Assembly (NCBI GenBank): GCA_050486105.1
Contig: JBJHCR010000216.1
Location: 1 to 11,376, forward strand
Direction of reading: 5' to 3'
DNA: 11,376 nt
DNA from: JAEXNA01 sp050486105
Lineage (GTDB): Bacteria > Vulcanimicrobiota > Xenobia > Xenobiales > JADMJV01
The notes beneath the pieces were generated by a model. That model was not told the origin of the DNA and searched no databases. It saw only the letters and a list, made by a program, of their open reading frames with translations. Positions 1 through 6,527 of this stretch are shown here, one piece after another (within the stretch, counting starts at the first letter, position 1; each line of letters starts with the position of its first letter). Both the position numbers and the translations under genes were made by a program.

Positions 1-2253
1 CTCGAGGCCACCATGCTTACTATGGTAAGCCAGAGCAACCTCGAGAAAATCCTCTCTACCGGGCAGGGCCAACTGGGTGGCTGCGGTTGCCAATCCCACC
101 TTGGTGAACTGGAGGGAGGATTCCAAGGAAAAACCTGGCTTCGGGATCCTCAGCAGCACTCGCCAGGCTTGGGCGACCTCGCCCAACTGCAAGTGAAGGG
201 CCGCCAGGCTGATCAGAATCTCTTGGACAACTTCCCAAGTTTGATCCTGAACTTGCTCGGAGTTGTGGAATATTCGATTGAGAATCTCCGAGAGGTTCCC
301 GCCCAGGTCGGTCTGTCCCGGGCTATGCAAGAGGGCCTTCAAAGCGACTTTGCAAGCTTCGAGATCCCCGGCAAAGAAGGCGTGATCCGGGCGAACACCA
401 ACGGTCCCGGCAAACTCGAGAGCTCGCCTATGAACCTCTCGACGGGACTCTTCCGAAAGTCCCTGGTAGAGTGCCTTTCTCACGGAAGGGTGGGTGAAGT
501 CAAAAAGCCCCGTGGACCTTCGCTGCAGAAGACCCCACCTCACGCTTCTCACAAGTTGTCGATCCGGACTGCCCGCGGAGAAATCGGTGATCGCGACCAA
601 CTCTCTTAGTGAAAACATCCAGCCCAATACGGAGGCTGCTTCCAGCAAGGTCTTTTCGGCGGGATGAAGCGACAATAAGCAACCAACTAGCAGTTCCCCG
701 TAGCGTCCATAATGAATCGAGCAGCAATCCCGACGGCGCTCGTCAGCCAGGAGGACCGCAAGAATCTCAGGTCTACAGCAAAAGCACTCCACCATGGCCG
801 GGTTCCCTTGGGAATAGGCAAAACACGCTTGGACCACATCTTCTCCCATCGGTCCAAGCAGGTCAGCAGCCAAACGCCGTGTTTCACCCGTTGACATGGG
901 TTCGAGCGAGAGCATTGTGGTCCAAGGAAGGACCAACACTTTTTCTCTCCCTTGTGGGCGAGTAGCGGCGACGATAATTCCCGAGGCATGGGCTTGGGCG
1001 AGCCAGGAGGAGACAAAACTTCTAGCCTGCTGCTGAGCAGAATTGAGATCATCGAGAATGATGAACCACGGCTTGTTGCCGTCGAGTTCGTCGATCGAGC
1101 CCCCCACTTCTGCTTCGAAATTCGGGAGTTCTTTGAGTTGTAAACGCCAATTCTCGGCCAATTTTCTTTGCCGGTCTTCGGTCGTTAGGGGACTCCTGGG
1201 CTCGGTTCTCAGAGTTAGAAGATTCCAGCCCCGGGCTTGGGCTTCTCGCCCCCAGTCTTGGAGCAGTCTGCTCTTTCCCATTCCGAAATCACCTTCGAGC
1301 AAAAGGGCCCGGCGTTCTCCCCCCTCAGCCCGGACAACCTCATCGCGCCAGGCAGCCCACTCCGAGTCGCGCCCCACCAAACCCGTCGCCAACCAGGGAG
1401 AGTCCAACTTCAAGGGTGAAAATCGAAAGTCCCAGCTAGAGTTTCCCAAAGCCTCGTCCTCACCGCTTGGAGAGGTCTCTTTTGATCTAGGCTCAAGGGA
1501 AGCGAACTCTCGGAGACGCCGCAGTTCACTCAGAGCTTCCCTTGCGCCGGAGAACCGCCAGGTCGGCTCGTAGGCGATCATCCGCCCAAACCATGGGGCA
1601 AAGGTGTTCCAGAGACGGGACTCGCTGACTTGCCAATCTCCTTTTCCACACCAAGCAAGGACCTCCAACGACTGTCCGAACCGGGGCCTCGGAGGCGGTC
1701 CTAGCCGTGCTGCAAGCAGGGATAAGCCAAGGGAGTAGAGGTCGCTGACCGGCCCCAACTTTGCTCCGATCTCCCCTCGAGCTTCCGGAGGGCTAAAGAT
1801 GCAGCATCCCGGATGTCGACCGGATTGCAAACCGAAGTCCCTCACCACCAGTCTTCCTCGCTCAAGAATCAGCGACTCGGGTGCCAGGCATCCGTGAAAA
1901 ACACCTCGCTCGGACAGTTCGCTGAGCCCGACGAGAACTTGCTCGGCCCAGTCGAGGATCTGATCTAGGCTGGACCTCTTGTTAACCTGATCCTGTGCCA
2001 GGGAAGGTCCTTGGGGTGCCTTCCATACGAAGTAGCACGATTGGTGGTAGAACCCCTGAGCGAGCAGCACTGGAAACGAAGGAACCGGAATGCCCAAGAG
2101 CTCTTCCGGAAAAAACAAGGAACGCTCCAAAGGTGCGATGCGCATCAGGACGGAGTCTTGACCATCGGAACACAGCCAGTCGCTATGGTGTTCGCCGGCT
2201 TCCAGGAACTCCAGCGGACGATATTTGCCACCGAGCAGGTCAGGCGGACTCAA
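1..2253 (-). CDS. Ser/Thr pseudokinase fused to STAND/AAA ATPase with helical repeats (3' end beyond window)
   Basis: This is an open frame of 751 codons with no stop before base 1, so the C-terminus is missing. The start is TTG at 2253-2251, overlapping the upstream TGA as TTGA, with AGAGG six bases before it; an in-frame TAG lies just upstream. Residues about 8-250 form a protein-kinase fold. DFG (139-141), an APE-like SPPE (154-157) and a D-x-YSLG helix are present. The HRD-x-K-x-x-N loop reads HGCLAPES (120-127), so the catalytic Asp, Lys and Asn are all replaced, and the VAIK lysine appears to be Arg. It is therefore probably a pseudokinase. VGRD (293-296) opens an ATPase with an intact P-loop, GDFGMGKS (321-328), and Walker B FIILDD (397-402). 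A winged-helix-like stretch containing FTHPSVRKALY begins near 586, and TPR-like helices follow. The order resembles PknK-like kinase-AAA-TPR regulators. The cytoplasmic role, perhaps as an ATP-driven switch, is inferred. Confidence 0.88.
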   Translation of the reverse strand, partial: MSPPDLLGGKYRPLEFLEAGEHHSDWLCSDGQDSVLMRIAPLERSLFFPEELLGIPVPSFPVLLAQGFYHQSCYFVWKAPQGPSLAQDQVNKRSSLDQILDWAEQVLVGLSELSERGVFHGCLAPESLILERGRLVVRDFGLQSGRHPGCCIFSPPEARGEIGAKLGPVSDLYSLGLSLLAARLGPPPRPRFGQSLEVLAWCGKGDWQVSESRLWNTFAPWFGRMIAYEPTWRFSGAREALSELRRLREFASLEPRSKETSPSGEDEALGNSSWDFRFSPLKLDSPWLATGLVGRDSEWAAWRDEVVRAEGGERRALLLEGDFGMGKSRLLQDWGREAQARGWNLLTLRTEPRSPLTTEDRQRKLAENWRLQLKELPNFEAEVGGSIDELDGNKPWFIILDDLNSAQQQARSFVSSWLAQAHASGIIVAATRPQGREKVLVLPWTTMLSLEPMSTGETRRLAADLLGPMGEDVVQACFAYSQGNPAMVECFCCRPEILAVLLADERRRDCCSIHYGRYGELLVGCLLSLHPAEKTLLEAASVLGWMFSLRELVAITDFSAGSPDRQLVRSVRWGLLQRRSTGLFDFTHPSVRKALYQGLSEESRREVHRRALEFAGTVGVRPDHAFFAGDLEACKVALKALLHSPGQTDLGGNLSEILNRIFHNSEQVQDQTWEVVQEILISLAALHLQLGEVAQAWRVLLRIPKPGFSLESSLQFTKVGLATAATQLALPGREDFLEVALAYHSKHGGLE

Positions 2254-4133
2254 AGAGTGCCTCTAACCGGGATATCGCAGATCAGCCGATCGTCTTCTAA
2301 GGCCAACCGGCAGCCTAATTGCACCAGCAAGAAGTCTGGCGAAGTCAATCTCTGCGGCTCGAGATGCTCCCACCAAAGCACTGTCAATCGAAGCCCACCG
2401 TCCGGTAAGACTGTGGCTTTGAGCAAAGTTGACTCTCGAGCCGCAAGGTCCAATAGGCAATCTACCAACCAGCCTCCCTTAAGCACTTGAGAGCGCCCAA
2501 CCTTCGACCAATCTCCCGACAGCTTGATGCGCCAATGGGGAGCCATTTGAACCATGAGCCGTTCGAATCCCAGAGCCAGGTCTTCGGTTTCAAACAGGGG
2601 GTGGCGCAGTACAGAAAGGTGCTCACCGACTGCAGTGAGCAAGGTCTGCAGGGTCTTGGCCGTGGCTTCCTCAAACCTGGAGAGTCGCTGTAGGGGTTCT
2701 ATTATCTTATCTTTGAGCTTGACTTGAAGCCTTCTCTGCCTCTGGGACAACCGGTTCAATAGGTTTTCCTTGTCGGCGTCCTCTAGAACAGTCAGAATCA
2801 AGAGTTTTCTTTTCCCATCCAATGAGGTGGCGGTGAGAAGCACGCGCGATCCCTGGGAAGACTGCACTTCACGCCGAAAGCTTCCATCGATGCGTGGTGG
2901 GATTTGCCGGATCAACTCCTTAAGGTTGTCGGCCACCAAGTTCCGAAATCTAGGGTTGGACCGCTCGACGATTCCTCGGTCACGAAGAACGGCAACCCCG
3001 AGGGGCGTCGAAAGGAAGGCCTCTTCCCAGACCTGCTGGGAGCGCTGCTGCATTTTGAGCACTCCTTTGAGTTCCAGTTCGTGCTCTACAGCTTTGAGGG
3101 CGATACCAGCGAGCCTCGTTAAGCCATGGAAGAGAGCTGCGTCCCCGTGGCAACCACGAACGACTCCGCAATGAGCCCTTCCCCGAACAACCATGCATTC
3201 CGACAAGCGCTGCGAGAGCATCGGCTGAAGGTCCGACTGAGAGTCTCCAACTTCGATATCGAGATACCAGAAAATGTCCTTCAAAGCCAAGCGAACTAGG
3301 TCCAACAAGCGTGAAGGGCAGTCCACTTTGGTGAAACCCTCGCAACTCCACAAGAAGCGCCGGAAGCGTATGGGAAGATTCGAGACTTGCCGGTGATCTT
3401 CTGCTCCCCTTGAGGGTTCATCAGCAACATCAGGAAGCCGTGGGAGACTTGAGCTTGAAGGCTTCGAGTGCCCATCCTTGAGCCCTAAACGACCTAGGAC
3501 CCTTGCCGTCAGCCATCTCTCATACTCCAACCCCTGGTTCTCTGCCGAAGCCAAACTCCGAAGCAACAAGCCCTCGCCTTCAGAACAATCCTCGATGGCC
3601 CGAAGGAACCCCTCTTCTCGCAACCGGAACGGCTGCAACAACAGTGGAACAGACTCCGCCGGAGGAAGCGTTGCCCAGGCACTCCGGAGCAGCTTCAGGG
3701 ACCTCGTCTTGTGGTTGGCTTGAAGGCTCAGAGCAAATTCACGATAACAGAAGCTTGCCACTAACCGACTGAGGACTCCGGTCTGACAATACCTCAGACT
3801 TAAGCTCACCCATCTCAAGGATAGAGGAACTCGATGGTCCAGCAAACCGACCAACGCCCAAAGCAGTGCCCGCTTTGCCAACACCTCCGGGGGTGAGGTG
3901 ACGTCGAATGGGGGCCAGCGGAGCGATGCCGTCGGTATACCACCATAAGATAGAAGAATTAGGGACTCAAGGGAAAGGCTGACGGTTGGAGTCGACGACT
4001 CAAAGAGATGCCGATGGGCCACTTCAGGTTGCCCTTGAAGTACATATCTCCACAATAAAAGAAGCTCTGCTAGTTCGAGGTCTGAGTCAGAGGTTCGTTG
4101 ACGAACTCCGTTTTCAGAATCGATGACTAGCAA
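2250..4133 (-). CDS. GAF-PAS protein with degenerate histidine-kinase C-terminus
   Basis: This 627-aa soluble protein has no membrane segment. Residues 15-220 are helical and TPR/MalT-like. A Ser/Pro-rich linker (224-245) leads to a GAF-like domain (about 252-350), a short coiled coil, a PAS-like domain (about 367-450, with the typical LSTPLGVAVL and RSNPRFRNLV blocks), a second coiled coil and a histidine-kinase-like end. The dimerisation helix reads KLKDKIIEPLQRL where HisKA_3 kinases have LHD-x4-L-x2-L, so Lys474 sits at the phosphoacceptor His. The N-box region, WLVDCLLDLAARES, lacks the Asn, and no DxGxG or GLGL G-box remains. It is best read as a pseudo-histidine kinase or sensory scaffold for the regulator gene upstream. 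The start is TTG at 4133, the first possible start after an in-frame TAG. Its stop overlaps the next gene's TTG. Its domains match the C-terminal half of kinase-AAA-TPR-GAF-HK proteins, suggesting a split family member. Confidence 0.82.
   Translation of the reverse strand: MLVIDSENGVRQRTSDSDLELAELLLLWRYVLQGQPEVAHRHLFESSTPTVSLSLESLILLSYGGIPTASLRWPPFDVTSPPEVLAKRALLWALVGLLDHRVPLSLRWVSLSLRYCQTGVLSRLVASFCYREFALSLQANHKTRSLKLLRSAWATLPPAESVPLLLQPFRLREEGFLRAIEDCSEGEGLLLRSLASAENQGLEYERWLTARVLGRLGLKDGHSKPSSSSLPRLPDVADEPSRGAEDHRQVSNLPIRFRRFLWSCEGFTKVDCPSRLLDLVRLALKDIFWYLDIEVGDSQSDLQPMLSQRLSECMVVRGRAHCGVVRGCHGDAALFHGLTRLAGIALKAVEHELELKGVLKMQQRSQQVWEEAFLSTPLGVAVLRDRGIVERSNPRFRNLVADNLKELIRQIPPRIDGSFRREVQSSQGSRVLLTATSLDGKRKLLILTVLEDADKENLLNRLSQRQRRLQVKLKDKIIEPLQRLSRFEEATAKTLQTLLTAVGEHLSVLRHPLFETEDLALGFERLMVQMAPHWRIKLSGDWSKVGRSQVLKGGWLVDCLLDLAARESTLLKATVLPDGGLRLTVLWWEHLEPQRLTSPDFLLVQLGCRLALEDDRLICDIPVRGTL
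2251..2262 (-). promoter_or_regulatory. Ribosome binding site and TTGA stop-start overlap
   Basis: The sense strand reads AGAGG, six bases, then TTG. The T and G of that TTG are also part of the TGA that ends the 627-aa gene. This supports a TTG start and translational coupling of the pseudokinase-ATPase to the GAF-PAS gene, which would keep the two proteins in fixed proportion. Confidence 0.6.
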
Positions 4134-4219
4134 AGCTTCACCACCAGGAGGTGTTCGAAAGCACTATCTGACGAGTGGTAATCGGCGGATACCCTTCTCC
4201 CGCCGTTATCGTAAGACAT
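4127..4219 (-). CDS. Possible 30-aa leader ORF upstream of the GAF-PAS gene
   Basis: A 30-codon ORF begins MSYDNGGRRV and ends EHLLVVKLC. Its ATG (4219-4217) is preceded by AGAGGAGG (4231-4224), the strongest Shine-Dalgarno sequence seen in the operon, four bases away. Its TAG (4129-4127) overlaps the TTG start of the 627-aa protein at 4133. It could be a leader peptide whose termination lets ribosomes reinitiate at the weak TTG start. It could instead be the true N-terminus of the 627-aa protein, separated by a one-base frame change (a mutation, sequencing error or -1 frameshift); no classical slippery heptamer is visible in the overlap. A rival ORF in the third frame (4251-4138, beginning MTDRLLTEEA) ends close by but lacks as good a ribosome site. 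No homology is recognised. Confidence 0.4.
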   Translation of the reverse strand: MSYDNGGRRVSADYHSSDSAFEHLLVVKLC

Positions 4220-4288
4220 TTAGCCTCCTCTGTCAGTAACCGATCGGTCATGTTTTTCAGACTCAGACAGCTCAGGTCGAAAAAACCT

Positions 4289-4930
4289 TTAGATCTCGTC
4301 CTGCAACAAGATTCCTTGGTTCAAGGCCGTGACGACCAGTTCCGTCCTAGTGGTCACCCCAAACTTCTTGAAACACGATCGCAGGTATGATTTTACCGAA
4401 CTCAAAGAAACGGACATGGCCTCGGCTATGGCGTGGTTGGAGTCTCCCCTAGCCACCAACTTCAGCACTTCCACCTCTCGCTCGCTCAGCTCTTCCTGGG
4501 GCTCCAAGCGGCGACCGGATTGAATCGCCTGCATCACGGAAGGCGCCAAACGTTCCTGCACATAGGTCCGTCCACGACTCACTGCGATGATCGCTTGAAA
4601 CAACTCCTCCCGGTCAGCGCTCTTGGTGAGATACCCGTTGGCCCCTTCAGAGAGGGCCTGGGCCACTGAGTCGGCGTCGGTATGCATCGACAGCATCAAG
4701 ACCGAGATATGGGGACGAACTTTCCGGAGTTGACGAACCAACCATAGTCCATTTCTCCCTGGGAGCGACAGGTCCACGATGGCAACCTCGACCTCATGCT
4801 CTCTCACAGTTTGCAGAGCCTCATCGGCGGAACCGACGGATGCGACCACTTCCATGGATGGGTCAGACTCAAGAAGGGTCTGAAGGCCATCCCGCAAAAT
4901 CTTGTGATCATCAACCAGGAGCAACTTCAT
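4289..4930 (-). CDS. NarL/FixJ-family response regulator (receiver + LuxR-type HTH)
   Basis: This is a 213-aa two-component response regulator, the usual length for the NarL/FixJ class. The receiver (1-120) is intact: acidic pair Asp7-Asp8, phosphoacceptor Asp53 in VAIVDLSLPG, switch residue Ser81 and Lys103 in GYLTKSA. A LuxR/GerE helix-turn-helix follows (about 145-210), with ELSEREVEVLKLVARGDSNHAIAEAM and the recognition helix in SLSSVKSYLRSCFKKF. It should bind DNA as a phosphorylation-favoured dimer and control transcription. It is the first gene of a minus-strand operon whose next members are a degenerate histidine kinase and a pseudokinase-ATPase. The phosphate source may therefore be a kinase elsewhere, or activity may be set by protein contact. 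The start is ATG with GGTGGA about 12 bases upstream. An 80-bp gap separates it from the divergent YchJ-like gene. Confidence 0.95.
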   Translation of the reverse strand: MKLLLVDDHKILRDGLQTLLESDPSMEVVASVGSADEALQTVREHEVEVAIVDLSLPGRNGLWLVRQLRKVRPHISVLMLSMHTDADSVAQALSEGANGYLTKSADREELFQAIIAVSRGRTYVQERLAPSVMQAIQSGRRLEPQEELSEREVEVLKLVARGDSNHAIAEAMSVSLSSVKSYLRSCFKKFGVTTRTELVVTALNQGILLQDEI

Positions 4931-5010
4931 TTGAGAGTATTATCCACCTTCAGGAACATATCTTTCCTAAGAGCCATATTTCTGACACGTTTATTTGCCG
5001 GTGAAGAAGC
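4931..5010. promoter_or_regulatory. Divergent intergenic region, presumed to hold both promoters
   Basis: This 80-bp stretch lies between the response-regulator operon (minus) and the YchJ-like gene (plus), so both promoters should lie here. It is more AT-rich than the flanking genes. I see no confident -35/-10 pair in either direction. The call rests on gene orientation alone. Confidence 0.4.
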
Positions 5011-5475
5011 ATGAGCTGCGAATGTGGAAGCAAGATCTCATTTGAGAACTGCTGTGGGCGGTTCTTGATCGGTAAACAGCAACCCGATACTGCCGAGGAA
5101 CTCATGCGCTCGCGCTTCGTGGCTTTTGGAATGAGCGATTTCGACTTTCTGGCCCGAACCCAAACGGAACCTCTCTCAGATTTCGTGCGCAACGGGCAGG
5201 CTCCCGAGTGGGAATCCCTACAAATCGTGTCTACCACCGGAGGTGGACCTGAGGACTCTCACGGTACTGTGGAGTTCATTGCCCACTATCACCAGAACGG
5301 TTGCCGCAATCACCATGAGCGCTCCTATTTCGTTCGAAACGAAGAGGGATGGCGATTTCTTAGGGGAGACTTGATCGAGCAGGGAACTCACAAGCGGTCA
5401 GCTCCTAAGGTCGGAAGAAACGATCCCTGTCCGTGCCAAAGCGGCCGCAAGTACAAGCGCTGCTGTGGAGTTTAG
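5011..5475 (+). CDS. YchJ-family protein with SEC-C zinc motifs at both ends
   Basis: This 154-aa protein starts with a SEC-C-like motif (C3-x-C5 and C14-C15). It continues with the YchJ/UPF0225 core: TAEELMRSRFVAF, WESLQI, VEFIAHYH and HERSYFVRNEEGWRFLRGD. It ends with a canonical SEC-C motif, GRNDPCPCQSGRKYKRCCG (C140, C142, C151, C152). SEC-C motifs bind zinc; the first was described at the end of SecA, where it contacts partners such as SecB. The core has an NTF2-like fold. The biochemical role of YchJ proteins is not established, so none is assigned. The likely start is ATG at 5011 with a weak GGTGAAGAAG upstream. It is divergent from the regulator operon and followed after 136 bp by a hydrolase gene on the same strand. 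Confidence 0.92.
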   Translation: MSCECGSKISFENCCGRFLIGKQQPDTAEELMRSRFVAFGMSDFDFLARTQTEPLSDFVRNGQAPEWESLQIVSTTGGGPEDSHGTVEFIAHYHQNGCRNHHERSYFVRNEEGWRFLRGDLIEQGTHKRSAPKVGRNDPCPCQSGRKYKRCCGV

Positions 5476-5534
5476 GATCTGGCCTCTACCTCACCTCGAC
5501 ATCGCTCTGCAGCACTCGAGTTTTCAGCGTTGTC

Positions 5535-5548
5535 AAATGTTTACATTT
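5535..5548. promoter_or_regulatory. Small palindrome upstream of the EEP hydrolase gene
   Basis: AAATGT-TT-ACATTT is a perfect 6-bp inverted repeat with a 2-bp centre, 63 bp before the ATG of the hydrolase, in the 136-bp gap after the YchJ-like gene. It is AT-rich and could be an operator or part of a promoter. No clear -35/-10 pair accompanies it, and short palindromes arise by chance. Confidence 0.22.
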
Positions 5549-5611
5549 CCTTAGAGACTGCTGAGAGCTGAAACTGATACTCTGGTCCTAGAGAAAATTT
5601 CAGGAGCAGCT

Positions 5612-6511
5612 ATGAACACCATTCCACTAAAAGTTGGCAGCTACAATGTCCAGAACCTCTTTGCGAGACGCGATCTCCCCGAAGGCCACACCGGAAGGCC
5701 GAAGAGTGAGTGGTCCCAGGGCGCCTTAGCCGAAGTGTTGGACACGGTGGATGCAGACGTGGTGGCTCTCCAAGAGCTGTCTTCGGAAAAGACGCTTCGT
5801 GAGTTCATGGCGAACCACAAGCTAAATGAGAAGTACCCCCACGTGGTCCACGTTCCGAGCCACGACCAAAGAGGTATCAACGTCGGCTTTATCTCCAAGT
5901 ATCCGGTGGTTAGCTATACCACCCACGTCGATACCAAGTTTCCCGTAGCAGACGGCTCAGGAAAAGAAATCGGTTTCAGCAGAGACCTACTGAGGGTCGA
6001 CTTGGACCTAAACGGCGACTCGGAAGCAGATGTGACCGTATACACCACCCACTCTAAGTCTCGCCGTCCTTCAGAACACGGAATGGATTCGGACTTGCGG
6101 AGGCTCTCTGAGGGGCAGGCCATCAGAAACATTGTGGAATCTGAGATGGAAGAGTTTCCCAATCGCTTTTTCGTGGTCACCGGAGACTTCAACGATGGAA
6201 CTCCCGACCCGTCGGTTCAAGCTGTCTTGAACCCAGCAGACGGACGAGAGCGTTGGATCGACAGCCTAGAGCACCTACCGGTTAAGGAACGTCAGACTTG
6301 GCCGGCTAATCCCAATAAATCCTGGGGTTTCGACCCAGTGCAACTCGACCACATTATTTATCCCGAAAGCCAAGCCGGAGCAGTCAAGGGCTCTGAAATT
6401 CATCGCTTAGGACAGTCCAAAGACGGAACCTACCGGTGGCTCTCTTCGTCAGCTTCCGATCACCACATGATTTCGGCCGACTTCGAGATACCTCTCCGCC
6501 AAGGTGAATAA
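5612..6511 (+). CDS. Endonuclease/exonuclease/phosphatase (EEP) family hydrolase
   Basis: This 299-aa protein carries the full set of EEP superfamily motifs. They are SYNVQNLF with Asn12, VVALQEL with metal-binding Glu55, VYTTHSKS with His147, VVTGDFND with Asp192 and Asn194, QLDHIIY near 250, and the terminal SDHH with Asp283 and His284. Family members are Mg-dependent hydrolases that cut phosphodiester or phosphomonoester bonds in DNA, RNA, inositol phosphates or lipids; the substrate cannot be told here. No signal peptide or membrane segment is seen, so it is probably cytoplasmic. The ATG is preceded by AGGAG with good spacing. The gene converges on the macro-SIR2 gene with only 16 bp between the two stop codons and no visible terminator. 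A nuclease role in defence with that neighbour is possible but unproven. Confidence 0.92.
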   Translation: MNTIPLKVGSYNVQNLFARRDLPEGHTGRPKSEWSQGALAEVLDTVDADVVALQELSSEKTLREFMANHKLNEKYPHVVHVPSHDQRGINVGFISKYPVVSYTTHVDTKFPVADGSGKEIGFSRDLLRVDLDLNGDSEADVTVYTTHSKSRRPSEHGMDSDLRRLSEGQAIRNIVESEMEEFPNRFFVVTGDFNDGTPDPSVQAVLNPADGRERWIDSLEHLPVKERQTWPANPNKSWGFDPVQLDHIIYPESQAGAVKGSEIHRLGQSKDGTYRWLSSSASDHHMISADFEIPLRQGE

Positions 6512-6527
6512 CGCTGGAAGCCGTGGT

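Noticed and set aside
15..30. GCTTAC-TATG-GTAAGC hairpin
   Set aside because: It is a short six-base stem inside the coding region of the ATPase gene, with no terminator features.
13..1573. Several plus-strand open frames up to 198 codons, such as 13-609 and 1043-1573
   Set aside because: They lie opposite a continuous minus-strand frame with clear kinase and ATPase motifs, and their translations show low-complexity, family-free sequence.
1..2253. Possible pseudogene, because no complete ORF covers this region
   Set aside because: The minus frame is open without a stop from 2253 to base 1 and its motifs stay in one frame; it is simply cut by the window edge.
2011..2490. Plus-strand open frame of 159 codons
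   Set aside because: It is antisense to the pseudokinase start and the GAF-PAS protein end, with no recognisable motif.
4127..4219. Programmed -1 frameshift joining the short ORF to the 627-aa gene
   Set aside because: The frame change needed is -1, but no X-XXY-YYZ slippery heptamer or following stem is visible in the short overlap.
6512..6527. Terminator between the convergent EEP and macro-SIR2 genes
   Set aside because: The 16-bp gap has no stem or T-run.
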